Source: Alnus glutinosa (Eukaryota > Streptophyta > Magnoliopsida > Fagales > Betulaceae). Taken from it: a DNA stretch of 64,000 nucleotides. Position 1 is the first letter of the stretch; each line of letters begins with the position of its first letter. Under the pieces are notes generated by a model. The model was given only the letters and a program-made list of their open reading frames with translations, ran no database searches and was not told the DNA's origin. Shown here in pieces: positions 11,331 through 22,816 of the stretch. The stretch spans positions 29,672,044 to 29,736,043 of the forward strand of contig NC_084887.1 of assembly GCF_958979055.1 (NCBI RefSeq), read 5' to 3'. A program made the translations under genes and the position numbers.

Positions 11331-11814
11331 TACAAGTGTCTGATTCGACACGTGTATTGAAATACATGTGTCTGACAGTTAGACACAAGTATTGGAATAC
11401 ACGTGTCAAACATTTGGACACGTGTATTCCAATACTCGTGTCTAACTGGACACGTGTATTAAATACACGTGTCTGACAGTTAGACACTTGTATTAAATAC
11501 ACGTGTCAAACAGTTGGACATGTGTATTCCAATACTCGTGTCCAACTGTTTGACACGAATATTTAATACACGTGTCAAACTGTCAGACACGTGTATTTCA
11601 ATACACGTGTCTATTTTATGTTTTTTTTTTAAAAAAAATTTCAAATTGTATTTTTTAATTTAATTAAATTTAGTACACGTGTCCAATTGGAGACGTGTAT
11701 GGAAATACACGTCTCCAAGTGTAGTTTTTTTTTAATATAAAAAAATATACTATAATTATATATAAAATATTATATATATAATTTATTCACCTAAATACAA
11801 ATACAAACCTATGC

Positions 11815-12490
11815 AACCCTAAGTGTATGTACTGTATACAATGCTAAACCCTAAGCCCTAAAACTAAACCATAAACTATAAATTAAAACTAAATCTTAAC
11901 CCTAAATTTAAACCCTGACACTAAGTATATATATATATACTATACTAAACCCTAAATTAAAATTAAACCCTAACCATAAAATTAAACCATAAAACCACTA
12001 ACCCTAAGTGTATATACTATATATAACCATAAACCCTAATCTTAAGTGTATGTTCTATATGTATATATAACTAAAAACCCTAACCCTAAATGTATATACT
12101 ATATATAGCTATAAACCCTAACCCTAAATGTATATACTATATATAGCTATAAACCCGAACCCTAAATGTATATACTATATATATCTATAAACCCTAACCC
12201 TAAATGTATATACTATATATATCTATAAACCCTCCCACTATACACTATATATAGCTATAAACCCTCCCACTATACACTATATATAGCTATATATAGCTTC
12301 TTCTTCCATATACTATATATATATATAAGGAACTCATCATATAAACCCTAATTCTAAGTGTATGTACTTTATATAGCAAAAAACCCTAACCCTAAGTGTA
12401 TGTACTATATATAGCAAAAAACCCAAACCCTAACCCTAAGTGTATCTTTTATATATATCTATAAACCTTAACCCTAAGTGTATATACTAT
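11815..12490. repeat. Telomere-like CCCTAA minisatellite in CACTA element 2
   Basis: Many 'aaaccctaa' and 'accctaaccctaaa' motifs (plant telomere repeat CCCTAAA) are spaced by 'tgtatatactatatatag'. Between about 12,070 and 12,235 a 38-bp unit repeats nearly perfectly. A further copy lies at 12,760-12,800. This is interstitial, AT-rich and degenerate, not a true telomere. Confidence 0.7.
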
Positions 12491-12507
12491 ATATAGCTAT
12501 ATAAGTA

Positions 12508-12512
<5 letters not shown>

Positions 12513-12555
<43 letters not shown>
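12513..12555. repeat. (TA)n microsatellite
   Basis: Uninterrupted TA dinucleotides inside the CACTA-type element. Confidence 0.9.
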
Positions 12556-12557
<2 letters not shown>

Positions 12558-13289
12558 TCTTAATGTAAATGGTGTACAAAACCAAATCTTAATTTGGTGT
12601 TATATATATATAAATATAGTACCGAATTTGGTTTAATTATGTATTTAGTACAATGTATAAATAAGTATATTATTTACAGTACATCCATTTATGTAAATGC
12701 ATATAGTATAATATGTAAATTAGGTTAGGGTTTACGTACTTATAAGGAACTCAACATGTAAACCCTAAGTATAGTATTTACATATAGCCCTAAAACTTAA
12801 CCTTATGTGTGTATATATATATATATATGGATCAAATTTAAGATCCATATGTGTGTATAAATGTATATATATATATAGTTAAGAAAGTAAGTTTTTTTTA
12901 AAAAATAAAAATAAAAAAATAAAATCCTAAATACAATATTTTTCGTTTTTAATATATATTTGGAAAAAAAAAAATTCACATTTGGCCACGTGTACTTATT
13001 ACACGTGGCAACATATGGCCGCGTGTAATTAATCCACGCAGCCAACTGGACACGTTTATTTTATACACGTGTCCAATTGGACGCGTGTTTAAATTACACG
13101 TGTCCAATTGGCCGCGTGGATTAATTACAGGCGGCCAACTGTGATGCGCATACCTCTAGCCACGTGTACTATATACACGTGGCTAATTGGACGCGTGTTT
13201 ACAGTAACAGGTACTGTAGACACGCGGCCAATTGTAAGGTTTTTTGTAGTGAAAAGTGAGTGGTTTATAAAAATACTTGTAAGTGTTAA

Positions 13290-14345
13290 GCATTGCCGGC
13301 GTGATAGATTTTGAGACCTAAAGCGACAAATTTAAGTAATGCATTTTTTATATTTAAATATTAATTAAATTTATTTTAATGTTTACATTATTTTTTTTAT
13401 TTAATATGCCAGTTAGACACTTTCTTCTATTTGTAAAATGTATTTTAAAACTTTCTATTATTATTATAACTTATTAGATATAGAATGACTTATGATTTGA
13501 TTTAAGGACAAGAAATAATAAGACTTAAATAAACAATAAAGAGAAAAATGAGAATAAATTATATAAAGAGTGATTTGTAATGGAATATAATGCGAAAAAA
13601 AAAAAAAAAAAAAAAAAGAGAGAAAATGTTGGAGGTTGAAGACTCACCGATGGTGTAAGGCTATCGATTATGCATAACGTAAACAATGACAATTTATGCA
13701 CTTTTAAGACTTCATATTCTTCTAAGCATTTAATTCAAAAAAACGTTGGAGAAAAAATTATTCTCTTTGGACCTTTCATGAATCATGAGAATAAAAAAAT
13801 GGGGCTTTTCAAAAGAGTAAATAAGTTGGAATTTACAAGAATTTAGGGATGTTGAGATTTTTCGTGAATATGAATAATGAGACTTTTAATTTTTAATTAC
13901 TTTTATCATAATTGAAGGCCTTAATTAGAAACTATTTATTAAATTTTTACCATATTAGAGTCTTATTTTTATTTACTTTTTCGGAAATAACTTCTATTGT
14001 GCAATTATTAATTAGGGGCCTTAAATAGAGAGTATTTATTAACTTTTTACCATATTACAGTCTTAAAATGTTTTTTAGGAAGAAACTAGCCTTTACTGTA
14101 TAATTATTAATTGAGGGCTTTAATTAGAAAGTACTTATTAACTTTTTACCATATTATAGTCTTAAAATGTTTTTTTGGAAGAACTTTTATTGTATAATTA
14201 TTAATTAAGGGCCTTAATTAGAGAGTAATTATTAACTTTTTACTATATTAGAGCCTTAAGTTTTTTTTTTAAAAAATATTATATAATTATTAATTGGGAG
14301 CCTTATTTAATGGGGGGCAGTGACCGCCTAAGGCTTGAGCTACCC
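13290..14345. repeat. Dispersed ~1.1-kb AT-rich repeat, copy 2
   Basis: This is the copy-B counterpart of 218-1,370, without the SINE. Ends are 'gccggcgtgatagattttgag' and 'aaggcttgagctacccat'. Confidence 0.5.
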
Positions 14346-15126
14346 ATAATGCTAAGTCCTACCAAATATAAGCTTTATAAATGATTTAAAAGAAATTATA
14401 ATATCTCTTGAAATCCTGAAAATGCTTTTACCAACCCTTATACTAATTTACCTACATATGTCTTTCTCCTATCAATCGGTAAATTGACTAATCTTTTAAG
14501 ATAATAGCACTGTGACTAATACTTTTTCCTGATCGTTATACTGATCGAATTGCATGGATTTTAATTTTCTCCCATTATGTCAACAAGATATGATACATTG
14601 TCACTCCAAAACACAATTCATAACTATCTTTGCCTATGCGCGACAATTTTTACGGTTAAATTCGTAAATAAATCCTTTCCTTTGGTTACTTTTACTTTAT
14701 TTTTTTTTATTTTATTTTTAAAAAATATTAAAGCTAGCTAAAGACCGCCTTAATTAGCACATGGCAATTAAGATGGTGAAGCTAGAATTATGCATGGCTC
14801 GGGTCTCTATGTCAACCACTTGCTCTCTCATCACGTACTGGGGATAAACTTAACAAGATTCCGAAAATATGAAAGGTGGATATGGAGAAAATTAGAAGAA
14901 AATTATCAAATTCATTTCAGGGTATATGATCAGCTTCTGGAGAAAGAGAGAGACCCATGTTCAATAAAGCAACATTCATTGCAGAAAATTATTCATTACA
15001 CGTACATATAGATAAAATCATACAAAGAGGAATGCATTCATCATTCATTTTGCCAGTTCTCCTGAACTGCATTATTCACTATAGTGATACTTCTTGTTTT
15101 AACCGAGAATTATAGATAATTTTCAG

Positions 15127-15420
15127 CTAAGTACAACTAGGGATGGTAACACCACAAGCCTGAGCAACCTTTTTGGCACCAGGAGAATTAACATACTGCT
15201 TGAGGTTTGGATTTTTGATGTACCCACAGAGGCATGGCTTCTGTTCCTTCAACTTCCCGCAACAAGCGCTAGACGGCGGTGCCGACGACGAGATCGCCGA
15301 TGAGCATGGGCTCAACTCTGTGGGATTGCAAGTCACTGCGTTTGCCGTCAGTGGTGCTTCGCATAGAAGCATAGCTACCACCACCACCCACCAAAGTGCC
15401 GTACAAGAAAACTTCTTCAT
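15127..15420 (-). CDS. Type-2 non-specific lipid transfer protein (nsLTP2), duplicate 2
   Basis: This encodes 97 residues with the same plan as the gene at 2,101: MKKFSC start, hydrophobic signal core (here WWVVVVAML), cleavage expected after ANA, then a mature protein with the complete eight-cysteine nsLTP2 motif and CLC. Differences from duplicate 1 are few, several of them in the signal peptide; in the mature part Ile to Ser after the second cysteine, Thr to Ser nearby, and Arg to Gln before the seventh cysteine. The frame is open in both, so both copies look functional. The TATA-like tract and about 75-bp spacing to the ATG are conserved. Role from family: secreted lipid-binding protein. 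Confidence 0.9.
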   Translation of the reverse strand: MKKFSCTALWWVVVVAMLLCEAPLTANAVTCNPTELSPCSSAISSSAPPSSACCGKLKEQKPCLCGYIKNPNLKQYVNSPGAKKVAQACGVTIPSCT

Positions 15421-15496
15421 CCTCAAATAAATTTGTCGTCTATGAAAGAGAGCAATAAGGGTGGTACATGTGACCAAAGGCCTCCCACACAACGAA

Positions 15497-15506
15497 TATA
15501 TATATA
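15497..15506 (-). promoter_or_regulatory. TATA-like element of nsLTP2 duplicate 2
   Basis: TATATATATA lies 77-86 bp upstream of the ATG, at the same place as in duplicate 1. The functional role is inferred. Confidence 0.45.
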
Positions 15507-15699
15507 AGAGCGTCTACCGACTACACCAGTCCAACGCCTAGATATTTACTAGGTTGGTCCCACCTTATTTGGGCCGAGTTCATCAAACGCTAACACGTGT
15601 CTATTGAATTCTAACTCCTAAATCAGGAACGTTCAAATGTCACGCAGATCTAACCATAATAATTTAAAAAAAATGAGAAAATGACTGAAGAAGAAAAGT

Positions 15700-17207
15700 A
15701 AATCAATTTAATGCTATGTTTGTTCGGATGCAAAAAAAATTTCATAATCCAGTGTGAATGCTCTTACAATTTAAACGCATTATCTTTCTTTAATACATAC
15801 TAGATGGGAGTGGAGTGGGCAGTGGGCAGTGGGCTTGACGAATCATCCTCTTTCCACTTGCCCCTCAATTTTTATTATTATTATTTGCTTAATTTGTTTT
15901 TATTATTATTATTATTTTCTTAATTTTTGTTTTGTTTTTGAGATAAAAATTTCTTATAAATCAGTTTGTAAGAAATTTCATATAATTTATTTATAAGAAT
16001 GACATGTGTCACATATGTTCTTTATACATGTAAGAAGCACATGTTTATTTTTTTTTTTTTTTTATTAATGTTATTCACACATGTTTATAAAACAACGTGT
16101 GATTTTCACATGCTAATGAACACGTACGTGACAATCTTATATGTGAATTGTACAAAATTTCTTAAAAATCGATTTGTAAGAAATTTCTACCCTCCTCGTA
16201 TTCTAGAATACAAGTAGAAACCGGTTTGTACTTGTTTTTAATGTTAGAGATACGGAGCAAGACCATGTTGCATTCTATTAAAAATGGTTCATTAGAGTGT
16301 GCGCATTATCTTTTTCCTGTAATCACGATACATTTGAAATTCTTTGTTTTTGTCGAAATTCATAAACAATATTATTCTAGCATTCTTCATGATCAAGCAA
16401 TGACTTGAAGTCATCGAATGATGAAGAAAGATCTGGACATTGACCATATCATGTTTGCAAACCTGTTGAAATCTTTGTTTTCACAACCAACCTAACCTTT
16501 GCTCTTCGGCTCAGAAAACTCAACAACCAACCACCACTCAAGCAGATAAGGGAAGAAATAGAAAAATTGTTAATTCTAAATATCGCGGATTTAAATTGTG
16601 TCAAGACTCGAATATAAAATTATATAAGTCAATTTTAACTCGGCTCATTTAATTAAAATGATCAAACCTCTTAACCCTAACCTGCTAATTTCGTGTTAAA
16701 TTTTTATCGAATTCGCAAATCGTATAAGAAATTAACAACCACTTGAATCACCACTTTAGACCTGCCCACGTTGTAATCCAATTTAAGATAGATGGACATT
16801 TGGGTCTCAAATGTCGCATTAGTCCGTTTCCTTGTTGCTCGAAGTCTTTGGTGGGCATTTAAAGGCCACGAGGCTTTATAGTTGAATTGATTGGTATCTT
16901 CCTTGGATGTTAGCTAGATTAAAAATTGCATAGTAAAGTATACTTATAGCTAGCTATATGCTCATAGCTCACTTCCATTTTAAGTGAAAATTTGAAAATC
17001 TACTTTATAAACCAAATTTTGTTTTTGTTTTATTGTATATTAGATAGTCGTACCGTACGTCATTTAAAATTTTAAATAATATGATTATATATACCGTTAA
17101 ATTTTAATAAAATTTAATTTGTACCATAAATGAAATGGAGAGATCCCCATCCCTCGTCCTCCTCTTGATTGACGGAAGTATAGCTCACATATTTAAACAT
17201 TACGTGG
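15700..17207. other. Intergenic, copy-B equivalent of 2,700-5,360
   Basis: No gene. The left part carries a deletion relative to copy A (loss of the 2,700 and 3,423 elements). The repeat at 15,955-16,185 belongs to the family also seen at 4,165 and 19,255. Confidence 0.45.
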
Positions 17208-17776
17208 TTTTTTTTTTGTGCAAGACAAAGTGCCGGCCCTAGAGAGAGTTTTGTTCCTCTGCGCGTGGCCTACACGGGCCAGGGAAGTCTCTCCCTGGAC
17301 CGGCGCGTGTGGGTCACAGCTTGTCTTCCAAGGCGAGGTTGGGGGTTTTTCTGTGGATCCGAGGTCTTCTAGAGGATTTTTGCTAGGAGGTCTCCGGTGG
17401 TGGCCAGTGTGGTACACGCGCTGTCGCCACCCGACGCCGGCCGGTCCCGATTTGAACTTTTGGTTTAGGGTGTTTTCTTTCGTTTTTTTTTTTTGTGTTT
17501 TTTCACAGTTTGCCTTTGTAATGCTTAAAAGTTACTGGACTATTTGTTGGCCTAGGGGCTAGATCTGCCCTCTTCTATTTATGAGTTGTGCTTTAAATAT
17601 AAAGAGTGGCTCATTATTGTCCCTGTAACAATTTTGTTTTGTTCAGGTTGCTTTTTCAAATCAGACTTATCTGGCTTAAGGTATTTGAGGTTTTAAACCT
17701 CTTGTTTTTGTCTTTGCCCTAGGACTTTATTCGGTAATATATGATGGCATAATCCTATTTGTTAAAAAAAAAAAAA
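17208..17776 (+). mobile_element. 5'-truncated LINE 3'-end in copy B (probable)
   Basis: A 570-bp segment absent from copy A (between 'cattacg' and 'tagttggatgtgg', about 5,385-5,412) ends in a 16-base poly-A. It has a GC-rich 5' part and a T-rich 3' part as in plant L1 elements. A few bases of the target seem lost, and no clear target duplication remains. Confidence 0.5.
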
Positions 17777-18545
17777 AAATGTAGTTGGATGTGGTGGGTT
17801 CCAAATGTCATGTTAGTCCGCTTCCATTAATGTTTCATTCATACTAAAAATTATTTTGCCACTTCAAGACAGAGGGTTAACTAGTTATAGTCGTATAGAC
17901 AAATTAGCATCTCTCTTCAATTATATATGACAAGTCGCATGTTAGAATATACAAATTAAATAGATACAATAATCATTTATGGCGGTACGATTAACGGTTA
18001 GAAACTATAATTGTAAACGATAAGTGATTGTATGTCTTTAATGATTTGTGTCTGGAAGTGGCCAGCCGAACCACTCCAATGTTATGAACTTAATTATTAC
18101 ACTATTTTTCCATTTTTTTTTTCTTTCCAGCATATTTGAGCATATATATTTTTTCACTTACAATTGCAAGAAAAAGATCGGAAGAAGTGTGTGAAAGAGA
18201 AAAATGAGTCTCGAAAGAATCATTCAAAACTTCAATTCCTTTTACATTTTTATCAAAATTACGAATTTGAGGAGGGCATTAATTTTCACTTTTTGTTTTG
18301 TTGATTATTCAGAGAATTGTGTCGTTGTATTTGTCCCTTTAGAGGTAACAATCAGCATTATCGTTCTCCCCCCCAACTACTAGCCCCCAGCATTGATTAT
18401 GATCATGACCGAATTCGAATGGTATATGCCCAGACGACCCACAGCTTTAATTTCACTATCTAACTTTATAATACTTATTGACATCAGATTATTCTTAATT
18501 CTTTGTTTCTTTTCCTAAGTCATAGATCATGGAAAGAGTGAATGA

Positions 18546-18575
18546 AACTTAAAAACATCAGTTCCAAACTCATTC

Positions 18576-18606
<31 letters not shown>

Positions 18607-19654
18607 AAGGGCAATGGGTATTGGATATTGATAAATCAAAGCTGCATTCTATGACCCCTATTGCTGCTTGTGATTTTCAATTTTGGATTTAATTTTAATA
18701 AATGTTGAAATAATAGTTAAGTGATTAAATTCACAATTTTTTATTGACTTAAGTTTTTGAAATAAATAATAATTTATCATAATAATATTAAAACAATTTT
18801 GAGTTCGAATTTTGACTCTACTTTATCTCTCATTTATTTATTTTTTTTTAATTTTTTTTTTTTTTTAAACTCCATATGCCATTTTCAACGGTAATAACCA
18901 GGAGCCAGGATATGGAAGATAATGGGTACGAAAAAACAGGTCAGCAGTTGAATGAAGAATGCGTGCTTCGGTGAAGTGAGGATGAAGCTTGTTTTGGCAA
19001 CACTGCCGAGGGCCGGCTTGCAAACACATCTGTCAGCTGATCATCACGTTGTGAAATATGTAAGCAGGACGTCAGGACGACTAACAAAATCTCTTCACGA
19101 AGGGAATGACAGTAAATTGTTTATAAGAAACATCTTACACCCCACATGTAAAAGTAATTTATGTCTCTTAACATGTAAGAATTACATATTATTTTAGTAG
19201 TATGAACTTCTCGCATGTTTATAGAAAATTTATGTCGTTTGTAAAACTATTCCTTTTCGGATATAAATTTTTTACAAATCGGTTTGCAAAAAATTTCTTA
19301 CAATTCATACGTAAGAGTACGTAACATGTGTCCTTTAAGTATGTGAGAATCACACGTTTTTTTTTTATTAATGCTATTAAAATAACATGTACTTCTCATA
19401 TACCAAAGAACACATATCACTTTTACGATATTTTTCACAAGCTAATTTGTAAAAAATTTATGCCTAGTGTGTAATAAAATTCTCTCCTCAATCAACCAGA
19501 ATCAAGGCAAACGCTACCATCTACCATCCACTGTCCAGCGTGTAATAAAAGGACAGCTGCACTCTGCACCCTAGATTTGGTGAGCACGGTTAGCGTGTGC
19601 ACGGAAATAGATTTCTAGTAAATAAAAAATAATGAAGGATAATCTCAGCATGTA
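18546..19654. other. Intergenic, no gene
   Basis: It contains a (TAA)n tract at about 18,577-18,604 and an imperfect palindromic repeat at 19,255-19,475 shared with 4,165 and 15,955. The 81-codon frame at 18,952 shows no protein-like features. Confidence 0.4.
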
Positions 19655-19735
19655 GTCAAGATGGCCGAGTTGGTCTAAGGCGCCAGTTTCAGGTACTGGT
19701 CCGAAAGGGCATGGGTTCGAATCCCATTCTTGACA
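19655..19735 (+). tRNA. tRNA-Leu (anticodon CAG)
   Basis: A full cloverleaf folds. The acceptor GTCAAGA pairs with TCTTGAC. The D-arm is GCC...GGC. The anticodon stem CCAGT/ACTGG encloses the loop TTCAGGT with anticodon CAG. A long class-II variable arm is followed by the T-arm ATGGG-TTCGAAT-CCCAT and discriminator A. The 81-nt length and long variable arm fit tRNA-Leu. CCA is not encoded and no intron is seen. The internal B box is GGTTCGAAT. Confidence 0.93.
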
Positions 19736-19743
19736 GTCGTATC

Positions 19744-19747
19744 TTTT
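19744..19747 (+). terminator. Pol III terminator of tRNA-Leu
   Basis: TTTT lies 9 nt after the tRNA 3' end, the normal RNA polymerase III stop signal. Confidence 0.7.
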
Positions 19748-21112
19748 AATTTTTGTTTTACGGTCCTCCAGTCCAAACCAAATATAAAAATTTCAAATAT
19801 AAATAAGAGCAGGTAATTCTTGACAATCTTTGTTTCTCTGTTTGTTTTGACATCAATTTTTCTTTTTCTTTTTTTTTTTTTTTTTTTTTCATACAGACCT
19901 TCATTTATTTTGGTAGGCAATGTGATTAATTAGTTTAGTATATGATGTATCTTAGCTGTTCCCATAGATATTACAACCTAAATAATTTTGCCTTTTCCCT
20001 TTTTAATTTGAACTCAGCTATTTCAAATATCATGAATTACCAATTATTGAAAACCAAAGAGTTTTTTTTTTTTTTTTAATTATTATTTTTAAATTGAGAC
20101 ATGACACTTGAACCTATTTATTATCCCATCTATTTTTTAAAGTGATTCTTTCTTTTTTGACACTTGCCATAATTTTCTCGATTTCAAAGATCTATAATCC
20201 TGTTTGCTAGAGCGATTGATTTAGACATATATCTTATAAATTTATTGTTAAGAGTTTGGCCAAAAGACTTAAGGTTTGCCAATAGACTCAAGGCAAGAAA
20301 ATTATTTAAATTATCGAGAATGTCTTACTAGTTCCAAGAATTGGTGAAAACACCAAATCAATATAGAAATCAAATACAGGTTTCTTGCCTTGTGAAAGTT
20401 TGACTTTGGTGAAAATCTTTAACGTATATATTGGGATAGAATATCATGTTGAAAATCATTACAGTAATTGACACTACACGAAACACATACCAATACTATA
20501 TGGAGATGTTTTCAAGAAGATAGCAGTTATTAGTGGCGGAGTTAGGATTTTACTTTGCAGAAGGCAATATTGAAAACTAAAATTAATTAAAATATTAAAA
20601 ATATAACTAAAGAAATAAATAAATAATTCAACAAAATTTAATTATTATTTAAAACATATAAGTGTAACTTATAATTTATTTTGTCACATCTAATGTTAAT
20701 TTATTCAGTTTTTCTCCACAAGTTTTCATATTTCATATAATTAAAATATTTAACAATATTTAAATGTAAATATAAAAACTTACAAGAACAGTTTTTTATT
20801 GAAAAATATACTTAAAAATAAATCAGTATTAAAATCTGACTATGTACAAAAAAAATTCCAAGGAAGAGAAATCATTAAAATAAATGTAAACTTTTCGTTT
20901 TTTCTTTTCCCCTGCACCTCCCAATAAAAAATTGTTACTTCCATTTTGTGATTTATTGATCTGGTAATTTTTTAAACAAGTTTGAAGAAGGATTTTTTAA
21001 ACAATTTTTTAGTCAATACTTTTGAAGGAATAAAAGTACTACAGTGAGTGACGTGTTTTCTAAGTCTTAAAAGACAAGTCTTTTAAAAGTGTTTTTTTTT
21101 TTTTTTTTTTTT
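19748..21112. other. Intergenic AT-rich DNA
   Basis: No gene. A hAT-like end ('agtggcggagttaggatttt') at about 20,534 is followed by AT-rich sequence and may be a degraded element whose other end is near 22,220. Confidence 0.35.
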
Positions 21113-21117
21113 TAATG

Positions 21118-21818
21118 AAAAATTGTACTGTTGGTCCATGTAGTATGTCATAATTATTTTTTACTTCCTATGGTTTAAAAAGTTCATGGGAGGCCCTCGT
21201 AGTATGCAATAATTACAAATCGATTTCTGACGTCAAATTCTGTTAAATTTTTTTACAGATTCTGTCAAATGCCACGTCAGTGAAGATGGCGACACGTGTC
21301 CATCTTAATAAAAAAATATAAATTTATTAAAAAATAAATAAAAATACTTTTTTTTAAAAAAAATAAAATTAAAAAAAAAATTAAAAAAAAAACAAAAAAA
21401 AAAAAAAAGCTGAATGGGTGGCTAGGCCATCCTTTTGGGGGTGGCCGCAAGGGGTGGCGCGCGGCCACCCCCAAGCCACAGGGGGTGGCCCGAACCTGGC
21501 CACTTGGGGCGGCCAGGCCACCCTTTCAGTTTTTTTTTTTTGAATTTTTTCTTATTTTTTTTTTTTAAAAAATAAGTATTTTTATTTATTTTTTAATAAA
21601 TTTATATTTTTTTATTAAGATGGACACGTGCCGCCATCTTATTGGCGACATGTGTTGCTGACGTGGCATTTGACGGAATCTGTTAAAAATTTTAACAGAA
21701 TTCGACGCCAGAGATCGATTTGTAATTATTACATACCACGAGAACTTTCCATGAATTTTTTAAACCATAGAGAGTGAAAAATAATTATGGCATACCACAA
21801 GGACCAACAGTGCAATTT
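21118..21818. mobile_element. Long-inverted-repeat (foldback) element, ~700 bp
   Basis: Two arms of roughly 240-300 bp are inverted copies: 'attgtactgttggtcc' at the left and 'ggaccaacagtgcaat' at the right, with matching 'ttctgttaaat' and 'gccacgtcagtgaagatgg' blocks inside. The centre is GC-rich 'ggtggcc' repeats. Related, more decayed elements are at 36,400 and 30,755. The element sits in poly-T, so a target duplication cannot be read. It is possibly MULE-like; the superfamily is undetermined. Confidence 0.7.
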
Positions 21819-22161
21819 TTTTTTTTTTTTTTTAGTCTTTCAACGTTTTGACAAGTCTTTTAAAGACGCGCGTGTCCTTCTTCGAGTCTTTCAAGTTTCA
21901 ATGTTTTGTTTTTAACAAAACAGTGAGTTCATATCAAAAGAAAAACTATGTCGTCTACAACCTCTTCTTCTTGAACCTTTGGCTTGCTGGTAACTGGTTT
22001 TAGATTAAAAAACTAGTGAAAAATGGCAGAATGTAGTGTGACTCATGAGGCTTGATCATTTTGAAAAATATTTGTCCTTTGATGAGCTTTTTAGAGGGCA
22101 ACTAAGACTTTCGAACAAAAAATTTCAAGAGTAGGAAAATTTTTTGAGAAATGAGAGGGGT

Positions 22162-22188
22162 GGGGGGGGGGGGGGGGGGGGGGGGGGG
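22162..22188 (+). repeat. 27-nt poly-G tract
   Basis: An uninterrupted run of 27 G follows GAGAGGGGT and precedes C-rich sequence. Confidence 0.95.
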
Positions 22189-22199
22189 CATTTGACCCC

Positions 22200-22816
22200 T
22201 CTCGACCCCCTCCCTCAGCCCCCGGCTATTACACATTTATTTTTTATGTATATCTTGTCTATCTTTTTTACAAATTTACAATTAAATTTATAGACCTATA
22301 CGGGGTCTCGATCTCACTAATTCAAAGTGGATTTTCACATTTCTTGTACGGAGATAGAAAAAAGATGAAAACCAAACATTTATCTTTCAAGAAATTTTTC
22401 ATCTTTGAATTCTTGGAGATTTGTTTTATTTGAAAAGAAGAACAAACCAACAGAAAAAGGAGTTTTAAGTTGGAAATATAAGAAATGAAAGAAATCTGCT
22501 TGTATAAACTGAACGCATAAGAATACTGAGTTTATGGTAAGGCCAACAAGCGTAAAATCAGAACAGCATAGACGTGCATGCTGAAGACTGGACAAGTTCA
22601 TATGATTTTGTGCTATATACGCAACCAAAAGATCAAAATTGCAGCATACAATCTACCGGTCCCTTGCTGTCCCTCAACGAAACCAGTAAAAGAATAAAAC
22701 GTTACTGTCTTCGGTCAATCACGACCTCGTACAATGGGTAGAAAAACCACGTCACCTGACGTATTAGGAGATTAGAGAAAAAAAAAAAATCTCCCTGGAC
22801 CATTGATAGGGAAATT
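22200..22816. other. Downstream flank of the RELCH-like gene
   Basis: No gene. A minus-strand AATAAA-type signal is present near 22,425, about 390 nt after the stop codon, and could end the transcript. Confidence 0.35.

Larger units (their letters stand above)
10959..13251. mobile_element. Non-autonomous CACTA-type element 2 (2.3 kb)
   Basis: It begins CACTACAAAAAT and ends ...TTTTTTGTAGTG, perfect 6-bp-core inverted CACTA termini. The flanks are consistent with a 3-bp duplication AAA. Removing the element and one AAA gives 'catataaaaagtgagtgg', against 'catataaagagtgagtgg' in copy A (about 172-190): the same length with one substitution, so copy A is an empty site. Subterminal regions are dense in palindromes around ACACGTGT. 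The centre has AT-rich and telomere-like repeats. A hAT MITE is nested at 11,122. No transposase is present. Confidence 0.9.
10789..18545 (+). repeat. Large direct duplication, copy B
   Basis: This copy carries the same order of landmarks as copy A at 1-6,367. It is longer because it contains the CACTA element at 10,959-13,251 and a LINE tail at about 17,208-17,776. It lacks the SINE, the hAT MITE and most of the 2,700-4,019 elements of copy A. Confidence 0.9.

Noticed and set aside
11815-12490. Possible true telomere or ancestral chromosome-fusion site
   Set aside because: CCCTAA motifs are interrupted and spaced by AT-rich units inside a mobile element with clear ends, so this is not a relic chromosome end.
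17218-17562. 114-codon plus-strand frame
   Set aside because: It lies in the LINE-like insertion of duplication copy B; no retrotransposon protein motif is recognisable and it is absent from copy A.
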